DNA of 64,000 nucleotides from ATM1 sp003577165 (GCA_030263715.1 SZPM01000005.1:1-64000), one strand, 5' to 3'; counted from the first letter of the stretch, positions 44,474-55,363 are shown. Notes: generated by a model from the letters alone, not told the origin. Numbers and translations are program-made.

Positions 44474-46216
44474 GTGGTCACGCCGGCCATCGTCCGCAAC
44501 CTATTGTCGCAAGCGCTGTTCAGCCGCGATCCCGTGCCTGTTCTTTATGAAATCTGTGCGAAGGCGGTCGAACTGACGGGTGGAAGAAACGCGATGGTCG
44601 CGCTGTACAACGAGGGCCTTGGGTACATGACGCTGCGCGCGGGCTTCGGGAAGGAGTGGATGCCTTCCATGCTCGGGGAGAGGATCAATGTCGGCGAGGA
44701 CGAGGGAGAGGGAATCACGGCTTTCGTTGCTGCAACTGGAAAGAGTTATGTCACAGGTGACGTACGAAAGGACACACATTACAAGCGATTGATCGAAACG
44801 AGCGTGAGCGAACTCGCTTCACCGATCGTGGACAGTTATGGGCGAGTGCGCGGCGTGGTGAACGTCGAGTCGCCGAAAGAAGATTACTTCTTAGATGAAC
44901 ATCGCGAAGTTCTCGAGCTGCTCGCGATGATCGCAGGGGTTGCCGAGGACCGGGAGATGGCGCGCGTTCGCGAAGAAGCGCTCTTGAAAGTCGGCACCGC
45001 TCTCGACGTTGCGAAAACTGAAGAGGAACTTCTTGAGCGAGTGGCTGAAGTGACTCAGCACGTGATCCGCGTTAACGCTTATTCGATTTTTCTCTGGGAC
45101 GAAGTCGAGCAGGCGTTTGTCCTCAAGGACACGGTTGGCTCCTCGACGCTTTCTCCGGATGCGAAGTACAAGCCCGGGGAGGGGGCGACCGGGTGGGTTT
45201 GTCAGCACGGCGAGCCGATTCGCCTGGAGGATCCTTCTTCCGATCCGCGCTGGCGAGGAAAGTACCTCGAGTTTCCGATCGAGGAGATCAAGGCGTACAT
45301 CGCGGTGCCGATTCTGAGTCGCGGGCGAAGCATGGGCTGCATGCGCGCAATTCGAAAGTTGCCGAAGAACAGGTTTGTGGACAACCGCTTCACGCAGGAC
45401 GAAGAGAACCTGCTCATGGCGATTGCGGAACAACTCGGAACCGGAATCGAGAAGATTCGATCTCTTGAACGGCTGCTCACGAGTGAACGCATGGCCGCGT
45501 GGGGCGAGTTGAGCGCGCGGTCCTCGCACATGATCGGGAACCGAGTGTTCGCCTTGGCGGGCGACGTGAACGAACTCCGGCACCTCGTGGGTGATGAGCC
45601 GTTCGATCGCGAGGCGGCAAAGCGAGTTGTGGACGATCTGCAGTCCGGGCTGCGGAGAATCGAAGAGATCCTGCAGGACTTCCGTGACTTCGTCACGGCG
45701 ACGAAACTCTCGAAAAGCCTCACGGACGTCAACGCGCTCATCCGGGAAACGGTAGAGGGATTCAAACTCACCTCGCCCAGCGTGCAAATCAATTTGGAGT
45801 TGGATGAGTCGCTGGAGCCGTTCGAAGCCGATTCCTCCAAACTCGAGAGAGCGGTTGGCGAGTTGGTCGAAAACTCCCTGCACTTCGTGGATCACGGCTC
45901 CATTACGGTCCGGACTCGAAGGGCGACGGCAGAGGACTTCGCCGAGGCTGGCTGGAGCGCGAAGCAGGCTTCGCACGTGCGCATCGAAGTCGAGGACACG
46001 GGACCCGGAATTCCCGTCGGTGCGAAGAGCCGCATCTTCGACGCGTACCATTCGTCGCGTGCGAAGGGAATGGGACTTGGGTTGTCCATCGTGAAAGGCG
46101 TTGCCGAAGCGCACGGAGGAATCGTTTACGAAAACGGAGAGGTCGGCGCTGGCGCGCACTTCGTCATCCTGCTGCCGATGAGGCTTCCGAAACCTGCGAA
46201 AGAGACGGCGCGCTAG
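44474..46216 (+). CDS. Soluble sensor histidine kinase with two GAF domains
   Basis: A 580-aa protein without membrane helices. GAF domains lie at about 22-160 and 170-325. A dimerisation helix contains the likely phospho-acceptor H352 (SSHMIGNRVFAL, similar to the HxxxNP type). The HATPase domain has the N box ELVENSLHFV, G1 DTGPGIP and G2 GMGLGLSIV. No response regulator is adjacent, so it is an orphan kinase; a small-molecule or redox ligand for the GAF domains is likely but unknown. Confidence 0.88.
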   Translation: MVTPAIVRNLLSQALFSRDPVPVLYEICAKAVELTGGRNAMVALYNEGLGYMTLRAGFGKEWMPSMLGERINVGEDEGEGITAFVAATGKSYVTGDVRKDTHYKRLIETSVSELASPIVDSYGRVRGVVNVESPKEDYFLDEHREVLELLAMIAGVAEDREMARVREEALLKVGTALDVAKTEEELLERVAEVTQHVIRVNAYSIFLWDEVEQAFVLKDTVGSSTLSPDAKYKPGEGATGWVCQHGEPIRLEDPSSDPRWRGKYLEFPIEEIKAYIAVPILSRGRSMGCMRAIRKLPKNRFVDNRFTQDEENLLMAIAEQLGTGIEKIRSLERLLTSERMAAWGELSARSSHMIGNRVFALAGDVNELRHLVGDEPFDREAAKRVVDDLQSGLRRIEEILQDFRDFVTATKLSKSLTDVNALIRETVEGFKLTSPSVQINLELDESLEPFEADSSKLERAVGELVENSLHFVDHGSITVRTRRATAEDFAEAGWSAKQASHVRIEVEDTGPGIPVGAKSRIFDAYHSSRAKGMGLGLSIVKGVAEAHGGIVYENGEVGAGAHFVILLPMRLPKPAKETAR

Positions 46217-47064
46217 TTTCGCGGGTAAATGCCGTGGAGAATCTTGGCGTAGTCTCCTGACTCCGCCCACTTTTCGAGCGCTTGAGCGCGCGCGACCGGC
46301 ATCGGGTGAGTGAAGGCCCAGTTGCCTGCGAAGAAGAGAATGATCTTGCCCAGTTGGTCGAGCGGCGTCGCCTCTTGATAGATGCGCGCTTGCTCCATGA
46401 ACACTTCGAACGACTCTTCGTTCGAGAAGCGATTCGGGCCTGCGGTGAGCGCGAGGTTTGCGCGAAGGGAGTCTTCGAGATTCTGGCTAACGAGCAAGCC
46501 AGCGCGATCGCATGAGAACTCCGATTGCCGGAACCACTCGTAAAAAGCCAAAGCGAGAGAAATGGCCGCGGCGTCTCCGAGGATGGGGAGCCTTCTCCCG
46601 AGCGCCTGCAGAAGCGGAAGCAGAAGCCGGCCCACCATCCTGTAGAGCATGTGCCCGGCTTTGACGTGACCGAGTTCGTGCCCGATGAGATGGTAGAGCT
46701 GCTCATCGGTGAGAGTGTCCAACATCGAGTTTCGCAATGTGACGTATGGACGCTCCACGCCTCCTGCGAAGGCGTTGGGGAACGGGTTTGAACTGATGTA
46801 CAGTTCGGGCTCAGGCATGTCGAGGATTCGAGTGGCCTCTTGGAAGATGCCATACACCGTCGGATACTGCCGCGGCCCGCAACGGACGCTCATCGACATG
46901 TTGAGGCAGTAGTACCAACGGTCGAGACCCAACTCTGAGAACTTCCTCAGAACCTGCGGGAGCAGGGGCACGGCTTCGAGCGCGGCGAGCGCCTTCCGGT
47001 CGGCATCGGTGACGAACGCGTTCGCCGACAGGTCAGGGAATAGGACTCGCTTCCGCTCCTCCAC
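46213..47064 (-). CDS. M48-family zinc metalloprotease
   Basis: A 283-aa peptidase with the zinc motif HELGH at residues 129-133 and SEFSCDRAG (about 185-193) supplying the third-ligand region. Hydrophobic stretches at about 143-175 suggest membrane association as in HtpX-type proteins. It has a GTG start, overlaps the histidine kinase 3' end by 4 nt (convergent) and is divergent from mtaB. Confidence 0.86.
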   Translation of the reverse strand: MEERKRVLFPDLSANAFVTDADRKALAALEAVPLLPQVLRKFSELGLDRWYYCLNMSMSVRCGPRQYPTVYGIFQEATRILDMPEPELYISSNPFPNAFAGGVERPYVTLRNSMLDTLTDEQLYHLIGHELGHVKAGHMLYRMVGRLLLPLLQALGRRLPILGDAAAISLALAFYEWFRQSEFSCDRAGLLVSQNLEDSLRANLALTAGPNRFSNEESFEVFMEQARIYQEATPLDQLGKIILFFAGNWAFTHPMPVARAQALEKWAESGDYAKILHGIYPRN

Positions 47065-47111
47065 GCTGGAGATACGGCGCCGGGCGCCGGCGAGTTGCGG
47101 GAAAATAGGGC

Positions 47112-48443
47112 GTGCGCAAGGCCGCCTTCACGACGCTGGGCTGCAAGGTCAACCAGTACGAAACCCAGAAGATCCTCGAGGATTTCGAGCGAGCAGGGTT
47201 CGACATCGTGCCGTTCGACGCAGAAGCCGACGTCTACGTGATCAACACGTGCAGCGTTACGGGCCAGGCTGAAAGCAAGAGCCGGCAAACGGTCCGCCGT
47301 GCGGCCCGCCAGAACCCTGAGGCGAAGGTGATCGTTACCGGGTGCGCCGGCCAGATGGCGCTCAATCATGGTCGCGAGTTCGAGGAGGCAGACCTCGTCG
47401 TCCCCAACCCGAAGAAACTTGAGACACTCAAGCGGTTCTTGAAAGCGTATCCAGGATTCGCAACGGGGCTCGTCCCTAGCAGCGAGGTTTCCGCGCCGGG
47501 GTTTTCGGGCCGAACGCGCGCAACGGTGAAGATTCAAGACGGCTGCAGCGTGCACTGCAGTTACTGCTCGATCCCGAAGACGAGGCCGGTGATGACCAGC
47601 CGAGATTTCGAGGAGGTGATTGAGGAGTGTCGAGCCTACGCGCGACGAGGGTTCCGCGAGATCGTTTTGACTGGCGTTCTGATCGGCGCGTACGGGCCCG
47701 AAACGGGAAGCGGCGGCCCGGACTTCGAAGAACTGGTGGAATTGCTCTGCGCACAGGACTGCATCGATCAACTCCGCATATCGAGCATCGAGATGCGGCA
47801 GGTCTCACCGCGATTGATCGAACTGATGTCGAGAGATGGCTCGAAGATCGCGCCGCACCTGCACATCCCGCTGCAGTCGGGAAGCACGAAAGTGCTGTCC
47901 GACATGAATCGTCCTTACACGCAGGAGGATTACATTCGCCTGTGCGACGAGGTGCAGCGCAGAGTGATGGACGTGGCGATCACGACGGACATCATGGTCG
48001 GCTTCCCGACGGAGACGCTCGAAGAGTTCGAACAAACAGTGAAAGTCTGCGAGGCCGTTCGATTCGCGCGTGCGCACATCTTCAGGTTTAGCGAGCGGCC
48101 GGGCACGCGCGCCGAGGCCCTCGGGGATCCAGTCGCTCCGGCCGAGAAGCAGGCGCGCAGCATCCGCCTGATGGAGGTCACAGAGCGGACTCGGAGAGAA
48201 TTCGTGCGACGCCATCTCGGGAGGACTCTGCCGGTGCTGGTCGAAACGAAAGATAGATCTACGGGCCTTTTGAAGGGTCACACGCCGAATTACATCGAAG
48301 CGCTGTTTCCAGGTCCGGAGGCGATGATCGGCAAATTCGTTGACGTGCGGCTGGATGAGGAGCGACGCTCGGTCGCGCTCGGTGAGGCGGTAGCGAACTT
48401 GTGCATTGCAGAGGACCGAACCGAATTGAGGGTAGTGAACTAA
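47112..48443 (+). CDS. mtaB: tRNA t6A37 methylthiotransferase MtaB
   Basis: A 443-aa radical-SAM enzyme that adds a methylthio group to t6A37 of tRNA. The N-terminal UPF0004 domain has cysteines in TTLGCKVNQYE, INTCSVT and TGCAGQ. The radical-SAM cluster is CSVHCSYCSIP, and HIPLQSGS marks the MiaB/MtaB family. TRAM domain at the C-terminus (about 370-430). LGCKVNQYE distinguishes MtaB from MiaB and RimO. A GTG start is used; a HIT-protein gene follows by 2 nt. Confidence 0.94.
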   Translation: MRKAAFTTLGCKVNQYETQKILEDFERAGFDIVPFDAEADVYVINTCSVTGQAESKSRQTVRRAARQNPEAKVIVTGCAGQMALNHGREFEEADLVVPNPKKLETLKRFLKAYPGFATGLVPSSEVSAPGFSGRTRATVKIQDGCSVHCSYCSIPKTRPVMTSRDFEEVIEECRAYARRGFREIVLTGVLIGAYGPETGSGGPDFEELVELLCAQDCIDQLRISSIEMRQVSPRLIELMSRDGSKIAPHLHIPLQSGSTKVLSDMNRPYTQEDYIRLCDEVQRRVMDVAITTDIMVGFPTETLEEFEQTVKVCEAVRFARAHIFRFSERPGTRAEALGDPVAPAEKQARSIRLMEVTERTRREFVRRHLGRTLPVLVETKDRSTGLLKGHTPNYIEALFPGPEAMIGKFVDVRLDEERRSVALGEAVANLCIAEDRTELRVVN

Positions 48444-48445
48444 AA

Positions 48446-48781
48446 ATGGATACGATATTTGCGAAGATTATCAGCAGGGAAGTCCCGGCTGACATCATGT
48501 ACGAGACGGATCAAGTCGTTGCGTTTCGAGACATCAATCCGCAGGCGCCCGTCCACGTGCTCGTCGTCCCCAAGAAGTGGGTGAAGGGGATCGAGTCGGC
48601 GACGAGCGAAGATGACCTTCAATCGCTTCTGCTCGCCGCGGCTGAGGTGGCGAGAATCGAAGGCGTGGAGAGATCTGGATATCGCCTAGTGATTAACAGC
48701 GGCCAGCACGGCGGGCAGACGGTAGATCACCTTCACGTTCACGTGTTGGGTGGGCGGCCGATGGCTTGGCCTCCCGGATAG
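48446..48781 (+). CDS. HIT-family nucleotide hydrolase (HINT-like)
   Basis: A 111-aa protein starting at MDTIFAKIISREVPAD, the standard HIT N-terminus. The histidine triad is HLHVHVLGG near the C-terminus. It likely hydrolyses AMP-conjugates. I chose ATG 48446, just after the mtaB stop, because the open frame upstream only shadows mtaB. Confidence 0.93.
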   Translation: MDTIFAKIISREVPADIMYETDQVVAFRDINPQAPVHVLVVPKKWVKGIESATSEDDLQSLLLAAAEVARIEGVERSGYRLVINSGQHGGQTVDHLHVHVLGGRPMAWPPG

Positions 48782-48796
48782 AGGCCTCGGAGAGCG

Positions 48797-50305
48797 CTAT
48801 TCCTCCGATTTCGGCCAGGCTTGCTCGCCTCCGACGAAGGTCGCGATGAGCCTTCCGTCTCCTTCGATCGGATCTGAGTCGTAGAGTTGGAAATCAGCGA
48901 GTTGGCCGGGATCCAGCGATCCCATTTCGGTTTCCTCGAAATTCGCCGCCGCTGCGCCTTGTGTGTAGAGAATCGCCGCTTCACGAAGGCTGATCGCTTC
49001 CGCCTGATTGAATCCGTCCGGCCTCATGGCCGCCGCGCGAATGCCGGTCCACGGGTCGCCAGGGACGATCGGGTTGTCGCTCGACAGGCCGACGATGATG
49101 CCTGCATCGAGTAGGGAGCGGATGCGCTTCAGGTTGGCTGCTCGCTCCGGCCCCAACCTTCGCATGTAGGCGGGCCCGAATGCCAGGAGGAACTCCGGCT
49201 GCATCGTCACGCGAATCGAACTGCGGCGAATGCGCTGAATCTGCTCGTCACTCAGGAGCATCGCGTGCTCCAGGCGGTGCTTGGACGGGTCGGCGCAGGC
49301 TTCGTAGGCATCCAGAACCAAATCGGTGCTCCTGTCGCCGATTGAGTGAATCGTGATTCGGTATCCGGCTTCGTCGGCTGCAAGCACGCGCCGCTTGAGT
49401 TCCTCGGGAGGATAGATGAGAGTTCCGTCTCCGCCCGACGTGTAACTTCCATAGATCGCTGCCGTACCGCTTCCAATCGCACCGTCTGCGAAAAGTTTGA
49501 CGCCCAAGAACCGAAGCCGATCGTCGTCTGGAAGCTGCGCATCCGGTTCAGCGTGCTTACCGAACATGCGGTTCCATTGAACGAACAATCGGATGCGGAG
49601 TTTGGATTGGGCGTTTCGGTATGCCGCAAGCTCGGCCGCGAGTCCCCGCTGACCGGTCATCATGTCGGATGCGCACGTGATGCCCTTGGACAGGAGCGTT
49701 GCGGAGACGGCGTCGATCGCGTCCGGCCACTGATCGGGCGGTAGGTCCGGCGCCTTGCGATAGACAAACTCCATTGCGTTTTCAAGGAGCAAACCGGTCG
49801 GCTCGCCGCTCCGGTTCCGGACGATCGTCCCCCCCCGCGGGTCTTCCGTATCGGCCCTGACACGCGCCTCCAAGAGAGCCGACCTGCTGGCCACACACGC
49901 GTGCCCGCTCGAATGGCGAAGGATCGTCTTCCGTCCACCAGAGGCGGCATCCAACTCATCCGCGCCGACGTCGATGCCATCTTCGAAACGATTCGCATCG
50001 TACTGAACGGCGAGGACCCAGTCGGTCGGCGCCAAATCGGCAGCGCGCTCCCTGACTCTGCGCAAGACCTCTTCGCGAGAAGACGCGCCGGACAGATCGA
50101 GTTGGAGCGCTTGGAGGCCCGCAGGCAACACGTGCATGTGGCAGTCAATGAAACCGGGCATGACAAATGCGCCGTCCAGATTCACGATCTCATCGGCAAA
50201 CGATGGATCGACTCCATGGGCGACGATTCGACGGTTCTCGACGAGGAATGAGAACGCGGCGCCGTCCCGCCACCAACGGCCACCGACAAAAGCGCGGCTG
50301 CTCAC
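48797..50305 (-). CDS. YtcJ-type amidohydrolase (Amidohydro_3)
   Basis: A 502-aa metal-dependent hydrolase with DCHMH at about 54-58, a candidate carboxylated Lys in [16 protein letters not shown], later ligands in TIHSIGD and HRLEHA, and SSDNP. The C-terminal [14 protein letters not shown] strand completes the composite sandwich. Exact substrate is unknown for this family. It overlaps the uvrB stop by 4 nt and is co-directional with it. Confidence 0.9.
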   Translation of the reverse strand: MSSRAFVGGRWWRDGAAFSFLVENRRIVAHGVDPSFADEIVNLDGAFVMPGFIDCHMHVLPAGLQALQLDLSGASSREEVLRRVRERAADLAPTDWVLAVQYDANRFEDGIDVGADELDAASGGRKTILRHSSGHACVASRSALLEARVRADTEDPRGGTIVRNRSGEPTGLLLENAMEFVYRKAPDLPPDQWPDAIDAVSATLLSKGITCASDMMTGQRGLAAELAAYRNAQSKLRIRLFVQWNRMFGKHAEPDAQLPDDDRLRFLGVKLFADGAIGSGTAAIYGSYTSGGDGTLIYPPEELKRRVLAADEAGYRITIHSIGDRSTDLVLDAYEACADPSKHRLEHAMLLSDEQIQRIRRSSIRVTMQPEFLLAFGPAYMRRLGPERAANLKRIRSLLDAGIIVGLSSDNPIVPGDPWTGIRAAAMRPDGFNQAEAISLREAAILYTQGAAAANFEETEMGSLDPGQLADFQLYDSDPIEGDGRLIATFVGGEQAWPKSEE

Positions 50306-52386
50306 CTTCTTGGTCGCCGCCCCGAGTACTTCAGGTCCTTGCCCCGCTGAGGACGGTGGATCATTCGAGCGGCCTGATCTGCAAGGCCGCCGATCTTGCG
50401 CAGTTCGAAAATCTCATCGCGGATCTTTGCTGCTTCCTCGAATCGCATCTCCTTCGCGTGCGCGCGCATCTCCTTCTCAAGCCGCGCGATTTCCACCGGG
50501 ATGTCCTCAAGGAGGAGTTCTCCGTCTCCGACGCGCCGGGGAGCACGCGACTCCGTCTCTGCAGGCTCCGCGATGGCTTCGTAGCTCCTGACGGTCTCGC
50601 GAACGGCCTTCGTCACGGTGCGCGGCGCGACTCCGTACTTCTCGTTGTAATCCATCTGAATCTTGCGGCGGCGCTCCGTCTCGTCAATCGCGCGCTGCAT
50701 GGAACCCGTCACCATGTCCGCGTACATGATGACTTTCCCGTTGATATTCCTCGCGGCGCGACCAATCGTTTGCACCAACGACGTTTCCGAACGCAAGAAT
50801 CCCTCTTTGTCGGCGTCGAGGATCGCCACGAGCGTGACCTCCGGCAGATCGAGCCCTTCTCGGAGGAGGTTCACTCCAACCACCACATCATAGACACCGA
50901 GCCTCAGATCGCGGAGAATCTCCGGTCTTTCGAGGGAATGGATGTCGCTGTGAATGTACTGCACCTTGACGCCGAGGTCCTGGAGGTAGCCCGTGAGGTC
51001 CTCGGCCATCTTCTTCGTGAGCGTTGTGACCAGCGTCCGCTCTTTCCGACCGACTCGGGCCTGAATCTCCGAGATGAGGTCGTCGATCTGTCCCTTTGTC
51101 GGACGAATCTCTACCTCCGGGTCAACCAGATAGGTGGGCCGAATGATCTGCTGCACGACGGCCGAACTGTTCTCCTTTTCGAACGGCCCCGGCGTCGCGC
51201 TGACGAAAACCACCTGGCCGACTCGCGAAAGGAACTCGTCGAACTTGAGCGGCCTGTTGTCGAGCGCGCTCGGCAACCGGAATCCGTAGTCTACGAGCGT
51301 TCCCTTCCGCTGTACGTCGCCGTTGTACATGGCGTTCAACTGAGGAACCGTCTGGTGGCTCTCGTCTATGAACACAATCGTGTCGCTTGGCATGAAGTCG
51401 AGCAGCGTGTAGGGTGGCGTGCCGGGCTCCCTGCCTTCGAAGAAGCGAGAGTAGTTCTCAATTCCGTTGCAGTACCCAAGTTCTTGAATCATCTCGATGT
51501 CGAACTCGGTTCTTTGCCGGAGGCGCTGTTCTTCCAGCAACTTGCCCTCCTGTTTGAACTTCGCGCACTGCGCCTCGAGTTCGAATCGAATGTCGGATAT
51601 GACCGCCTCAATCTTCTCGTACGGGGTCACATAGTGAGTTGCGGGGAAGATGCTTACGCGCTGCGGCTCGTCGAGGACCTCTTGAGTCAACGGGTCGACG
51701 AGGCGAATCCTCTCGATCTCGTCGCCGAAAAACTCGATTCGAGTCGTGATCTCCTCGTCTTTCGGCTGAATCTCCAAGACATCTCCGCGCACGCGGAATG
51801 TGCCCCGGCTCAGAACGAGGTCGTTGCGGCTGAACTGCATCTGCACCAACGCGCGCAGCACGTCGTCTCGGTGGAAGGGCTGGCCGGTTTCGAAGGTGAG
51901 CACGCGCTCTCGGTAGGCCTCCGGATCTCCCAGACCGTAGATGCAGGACACGGAGGCGACCACCACGACATCTCTCCGCTCGAGCACGGCTTGCGTGGCT
52001 GCGTGGCGCAAGCGATCGATCTCCTCATTCACGCTCGCGTCCTTCTCGATGTAGAGATCGTTTTGGGGCACGTACGCTTCCGGCTGATAGTAGTCGTAAT
52101 AACTGATGAAGTAGTTGACCGAGTTTTCGGGGAAGAACGCGCGGAACTCCTGGCACAACTGAGCGGCAAGGGTCTTGTTGTGCGCGATGACGAGCGCAGG
52201 TCGTTTCGCTCGCGCGATCACGCTGGCCATGGTGTAGGTTTTGCCCGTGCCTGTCGCTCCGAGAAGCGTCTGGAATCGCAGGCCGGAGTTTAGGCCTTTT
52301 ACGAGTGAGTCGATCGCTTCCGGCTGGTCACCCTTTGGTTCGAACTCAGGGTTTAGGGCGAAGTCCGCATGATTCTTCAGCAGCAT
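50302..52386 (-). CDS. uvrB: Excinuclease ABC subunit B
   Basis: A 694-aa nucleotide-excision-repair helicase-like protein. Walker A GATGTGKT is at 43-50, the beta-hairpin contains [12 protein letters not shown], the DEAD-like box is FIDESHQT, and motif VI is QTIGRAARN. The UVR domain for UvrC binding is at the C-terminus ([20 protein letters not shown]). Full length for the family. Confidence 0.97.
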   Translation of the reverse strand: MLLKNHADFALNPEFEPKGDQPEAIDSLVKGLNSGLRFQTLLGATGTGKTYTMASVIARAKRPALVIAHNKTLAAQLCQEFRAFFPENSVNYFISYYDYYQPEAYVPQNDLYIEKDASVNEEIDRLRHAATQAVLERRDVVVVASVSCIYGLGDPEAYRERVLTFETGQPFHRDDVLRALVQMQFSRNDLVLSRGTFRVRGDVLEIQPKDEEITTRIEFFGDEIERIRLVDPLTQEVLDEPQRVSIFPATHYVTPYEKIEAVISDIRFELEAQCAKFKQEGKLLEEQRLRQRTEFDIEMIQELGYCNGIENYSRFFEGREPGTPPYTLLDFMPSDTIVFIDESHQTVPQLNAMYNGDVQRKGTLVDYGFRLPSALDNRPLKFDEFLSRVGQVVFVSATPGPFEKENSSAVVQQIIRPTYLVDPEVEIRPTKGQIDDLISEIQARVGRKERTLVTTLTKKMAEDLTGYLQDLGVKVQYIHSDIHSLERPEILRDLRLGVYDVVVGVNLLREGLDLPEVTLVAILDADKEGFLRSETSLVQTIGRAARNINGKVIMYADMVTGSMQRAIDETERRRKIQMDYNEKYGVAPRTVTKAVRETVRSYEAIAEPAETESRAPRRVGDGELLLEDIPVEIARLEKEMRAHAKEMRFEEAAKIRDEIFELRKIGGLADQAARMIHRPQRGKDLKYSGRRPRR

Positions 52387-52426
52387 CCAATCTCACTCAT
52401 ACGCTCGCACATCGATTTCGTTCTCG

Positions 52427-53311
52427 TTAAGGGCGAAGGACGAGCATCGTTTGCTTGGATTCCGCGACGAGCCGATAAGTGACGCTGCCGACGAAGAACC
52501 GCTCGAGGGCCGTGTGCCCCTTGGCGCCCACGATGAGCAGGTTAGCGCCGGACTCCTCCATAACTTTGCGAAGGCCCTCGACCGGCTGAGCCTGGACGAC
52601 TTTCGAACTCGCGGAGGCCCCCAGTGAGGAGAGTCGCTCGCAAATGGCCTCGTTCCTCTCGGTGATCTGCCGCTCCGCCTCATCGATGACCGCGGCTGTG
52701 AGCCCAGGAATCGCGACCCGCGACCTTCCGCCCTCGATCTGGTAGGCGGATGCGACCACGTACTCCGTGATGCCCTTCGGCGCGAGGCGGATCAACTCGT
52801 CGAGGCAACGATTCGCGTATTCGGAGTGATCCGTTGCGAAGACGGCTCGGATCGGGCCTTCGCTCGGCCGGGTCTTCGCCACGATGAGAGAACTCTGAGC
52901 GTGCGAGGTGAGGCTTCTCGATACGCTGCCGAACACGGCGGAACCAAACTCGCCCTTCTGCTCGCAGCCGATCGCGATCAGGTCGGCGCAATGCTCGGCA
53001 TCGCACCGGATGAGTTCGTCGTCGGGATGGCCGTAGACGAGCGTCGTCTCGGCTGGGATTCCGCCCTCGTCGAGCAGGAGTTTGGCGTGCGTGAGTACTT
53101 CCTCCCCTCTCTCCTTCTCCGCGCGCTCGATCCTCGCGATGTCCAGTCCGTAGGTAGCGCCGAAGTCGGGCGCGATGGCGGGTCCGAGGGCAGTGACGGG
53201 TTCGATCGCGTGGCACGCGACGGCGGTGCACTCTTGAAAGTCCAGCCGGATGAGCCACTGGACGGCCGCAACGTACCCGTCCCCCGAATCAACTCCGACG
53301 AGCGCTTTCAT
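52427..53311 (-). CDS. Tandem universal stress protein (UspA family)
   Basis: A 294-aa protein from ATG 53311 (MKALVGVDSG). It has two Usp domains, about 1-145 and 146-294. The second keeps the ATP-binding pattern LLIVGAKGHTALERFFVGSV (G-2x-G-9x-G-S/T like); the first has DLIAIGCEQKGEFGSAVFGS, also close. It is upstream of uvrB by 40 nt on the same strand. Confidence 0.9.
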   Translation of the reverse strand: MKALVGVDSGDGYVAAVQWLIRLDFQECTAVACHAIEPVTALGPAIAPDFGATYGLDIARIERAEKERGEEVLTHAKLLLDEGGIPAETTLVYGHPDDELIRCDAEHCADLIAIGCEQKGEFGSAVFGSVSRSLTSHAQSSLIVAKTRPSEGPIRAVFATDHSEYANRCLDELIRLAPKGITEYVVASAYQIEGGRSRVAIPGLTAAVIDEAERQITERNEAICERLSSLGASASSKVVQAQPVEGLRKVMEESGANLLIVGAKGHTALERFFVGSVTYRLVAESKQTMLVLRP

Positions 53312-53405
53312 GCTCCGATTATGGCGGAACCGGTTGTCCAATCACCGGGTCCGCAACGTCACGAATCGAAGAAGTGGAGGTTGTCTTTGAGAGATATTCT
53401 CGCGC

Positions 53406-55286
53406 TTAGCCCGGAATTCTGCCGACTGTGATTCTCGTCGCCGCCTCGCGGGAACGGTACACACGTTGCGTTGCCTTCTTGAAGTCCGAGTCCTTCGCCC
53501 GATAGATGTCCGTGAAGACCTGCGGATTTCGATCCACGACCGGGAACCAGGAACTGTGGATTTGCACCATGATCTTGTGTCCCGTCTTGAAAGTGTGCAG
53601 CACGTCGGGCAGCACAAACTCCACCCTCGTCACTTGTCCGGGGCGAAGCGGTTCGGGTTTCGACCAACTGTTGCGGTACTTCGCGCGCATCGGCTCGCCG
53701 CGAATCAGCATCTGATATCCGCCCATGCGAACGTCCGAACCATTGGGGGAGTTGTTCGGGGCATCGTTGGGGAACACGTCGATCAACTTCACGACGAAGT
53801 CGGAGTCCGTGCCGGTCGAGGAAATCCAAAGCGTCGCTCGGATCGGTCCGGCGAGCGTGATGTCTTCTTTCAGCGGTTCGGTTTCATAGGAGAGCACGTC
53901 CGGCCGGCACCAAACGAATCGCTGATCTTCGATCATGTATCGCCTGGGCATGCCGACGCTGATCTCGGCGCTCGATGGAACCGGTCGCTTTGGATCGCTG
54001 ATGTACTCGTCAAACGCGGTCGTCGAGGTGGACGTGGGAGCGGAAAAAGAAAGCCGGTCGTTCGCGTCGAGGTAAAGGCTAACGGATCTTGACGCAGGCG
54101 GCCACTGTGTGAACTCCTTCCATCGGTGCGCTCCTGTGTCGAACATCAGCGCTTCCGGGATGTTCGCTGCAGGCTCGTCCTTCAGATAGTGCTCGAAGAA
54201 CGGGAGTTGCAGCCTATTCCTGAAGTCTTCGCCCGTGTTCACTTCGAACACGATGTCGTGAAGGGCGTTTCCGGGCCCTCCCGACCATGAGCCGTGATAC
54301 CACGGGCCCATGCAGATCGTGCTTGTCGCGGTCGGGTTGTTCTTCTCGATTGCGGCGTAGATCGCCAAAGGGCCGTACAAGTCCTCCGCGTCGAACCATC
54401 CGCCGACAGTGAGCACTGCGGGCGTGACTCTCTTGAGGTGCTGGGGGACGTTCTGCTTTTGCCAATAGTCGTCGTAGTCGCCGTGCGCAAGCCACTCCTT
54501 CCAGATCGCGATCTGCTCCATGTTGTATTTCGTCAAGGAGTTCTGTATCGCGCCCATCTCGAGGAAGAAGCGGTACCCATCCGGCGTGCCGTGTTGAAAT
54601 GCGCGCGGGCCGTAATTCTGAGTTGGGCCGGTGCGCGCCTTTCCGAATCCTGAAATGAAGTTCATCGCATGGGGAAGGAAAAACGCACCGTTGTGGTGCA
54701 TGTCATCTCCAAGCCAGTTGTCCGCCATCGGCGCCTGCGGGCTGACCGCTTTGAGAGCCGGGTGAGGATCGATCAGCGCCTGAGCTGCGTAGTGGCCCGG
54801 AAAACTGATGCCCCACATCCCAACGCGGCCGCTGTTGTTTTCGACGTTTTTGAGAAGCCAGTCAATGGTGTCGCGCGTGTCGGTGCTCTCGTCAGTGTCT
54901 CTCGGCCCCTTCGTCGGTTTATAGGGGGTCATCCATTGAAACTCCCCTTCGGACATGTAGCGACCACGCACGTCCTGGTAAACGAAGATGTATCCCCTCT
55001 GCATAAACTCGGGCGCGGGACCGAGTGAGCCGCGATACACGTCCGGTCCGTAGGGCCCGACGCTGTACGGCGTTCGGATCATCAGGAAGGGGTACTTCTT
55101 GGACTTGTCCCTCGGGATGTAGATGGAGGTGAAGAGTTTGATCCCGTCCCTCATCTCGATGTTCACCTCTCGCTTCTCGTAGGCGTCCCGGACCCCCTGT
55201 TGAGGGGCGGAGAGCGTGGGGCTCGAGGCGGTCAGGAGGAAGGCGGCAACCCAGAGGCCAGCGGTGGTGCGACGCGAGCGGAGCAT
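53406..55286 (-). CDS. Exported CocE/NonD-type acyl hydrolase (X-Pro dipeptidyl-peptidase-like)
   Basis: A 626-aa product from ATG 55286, which gives a signal peptide (MLRSRRTTAGLWVAAFLL then LSAPQQ). The alpha/beta hydrolase part has RDGIKLFTSIYIP, QDVRGRYMSEGEF and the nucleophile elbow GISFPG. A C-terminal jelly-roll beta domain follows (GPIRATLWISSTGTDSDFVV, and HSSWFPVVDRNPQ). The family hydrolyses acyl-amino or ester substrates such as peptides with penultimate proline. An in-frame extension to 55376 would hide the signal peptide and is not preferred. Confidence 0.9.
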   Translation of the reverse strand: MLRSRRTTAGLWVAAFLLTASSPTLSAPQQGVRDAYEKREVNIEMRDGIKLFTSIYIPRDKSKKYPFLMIRTPYSVGPYGPDVYRGSLGPAPEFMQRGYIFVYQDVRGRYMSEGEFQWMTPYKPTKGPRDTDESTDTRDTIDWLLKNVENNSGRVGMWGISFPGHYAAQALIDPHPALKAVSPQAPMADNWLGDDMHHNGAFFLPHAMNFISGFGKARTGPTQNYGPRAFQHGTPDGYRFFLEMGAIQNSLTKYNMEQIAIWKEWLAHGDYDDYWQKQNVPQHLKRVTPAVLTVGGWFDAEDLYGPLAIYAAIEKNNPTATSTICMGPWYHGSWSGGPGNALHDIVFEVNTGEDFRNRLQLPFFEHYLKDEPAANIPEALMFDTGAHRWKEFTQWPPASRSVSLYLDANDRLSFSAPTSTSTTAFDEYISDPKRPVPSSAEISVGMPRRYMIEDQRFVWCRPDVLSYETEPLKEDITLAGPIRATLWISSTGTDSDFVVKLIDVFPNDAPNNSPNGSDVRMGGYQMLIRGEPMRAKYRNSWSKPEPLRPGQVTRVEFVLPDVLHTFKTGHKIMVQIHSSWFPVVDRNPQVFTDIYRAKDSDFKKATQRVYRSREAATRITVGRIPG

Positions 55287-55328
55287 GCGGCCAGGTTCTC
55301 TACCGGCGCGGGGGTTCCTGCCAGCCCG

Positions 55329-55357
55329 TTGACGGGGAGGAGGGGCAGGGGTATAAT
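55329..55357 (+). promoter_or_regulatory. Near-consensus promoter for the arginine operon
   Basis: -35 TTGACG (55329-55334), a 17-nt spacer and -10 TATAAT (55352-55357), the best promoter in the window. It predicts a leader of about 200 nt before argF. Confidence 0.82.
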
Positions 55358-55363
55358 CTTCGA

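Noticed and set aside
50167..52293. 708-codon open frame on the plus strand opposite uvrB
   Set aside because: It is fully antisense to a clear uvrB gene; its translation has no family features and is rich in Arg/Val/His as expected from the complement of GC-rich codons.
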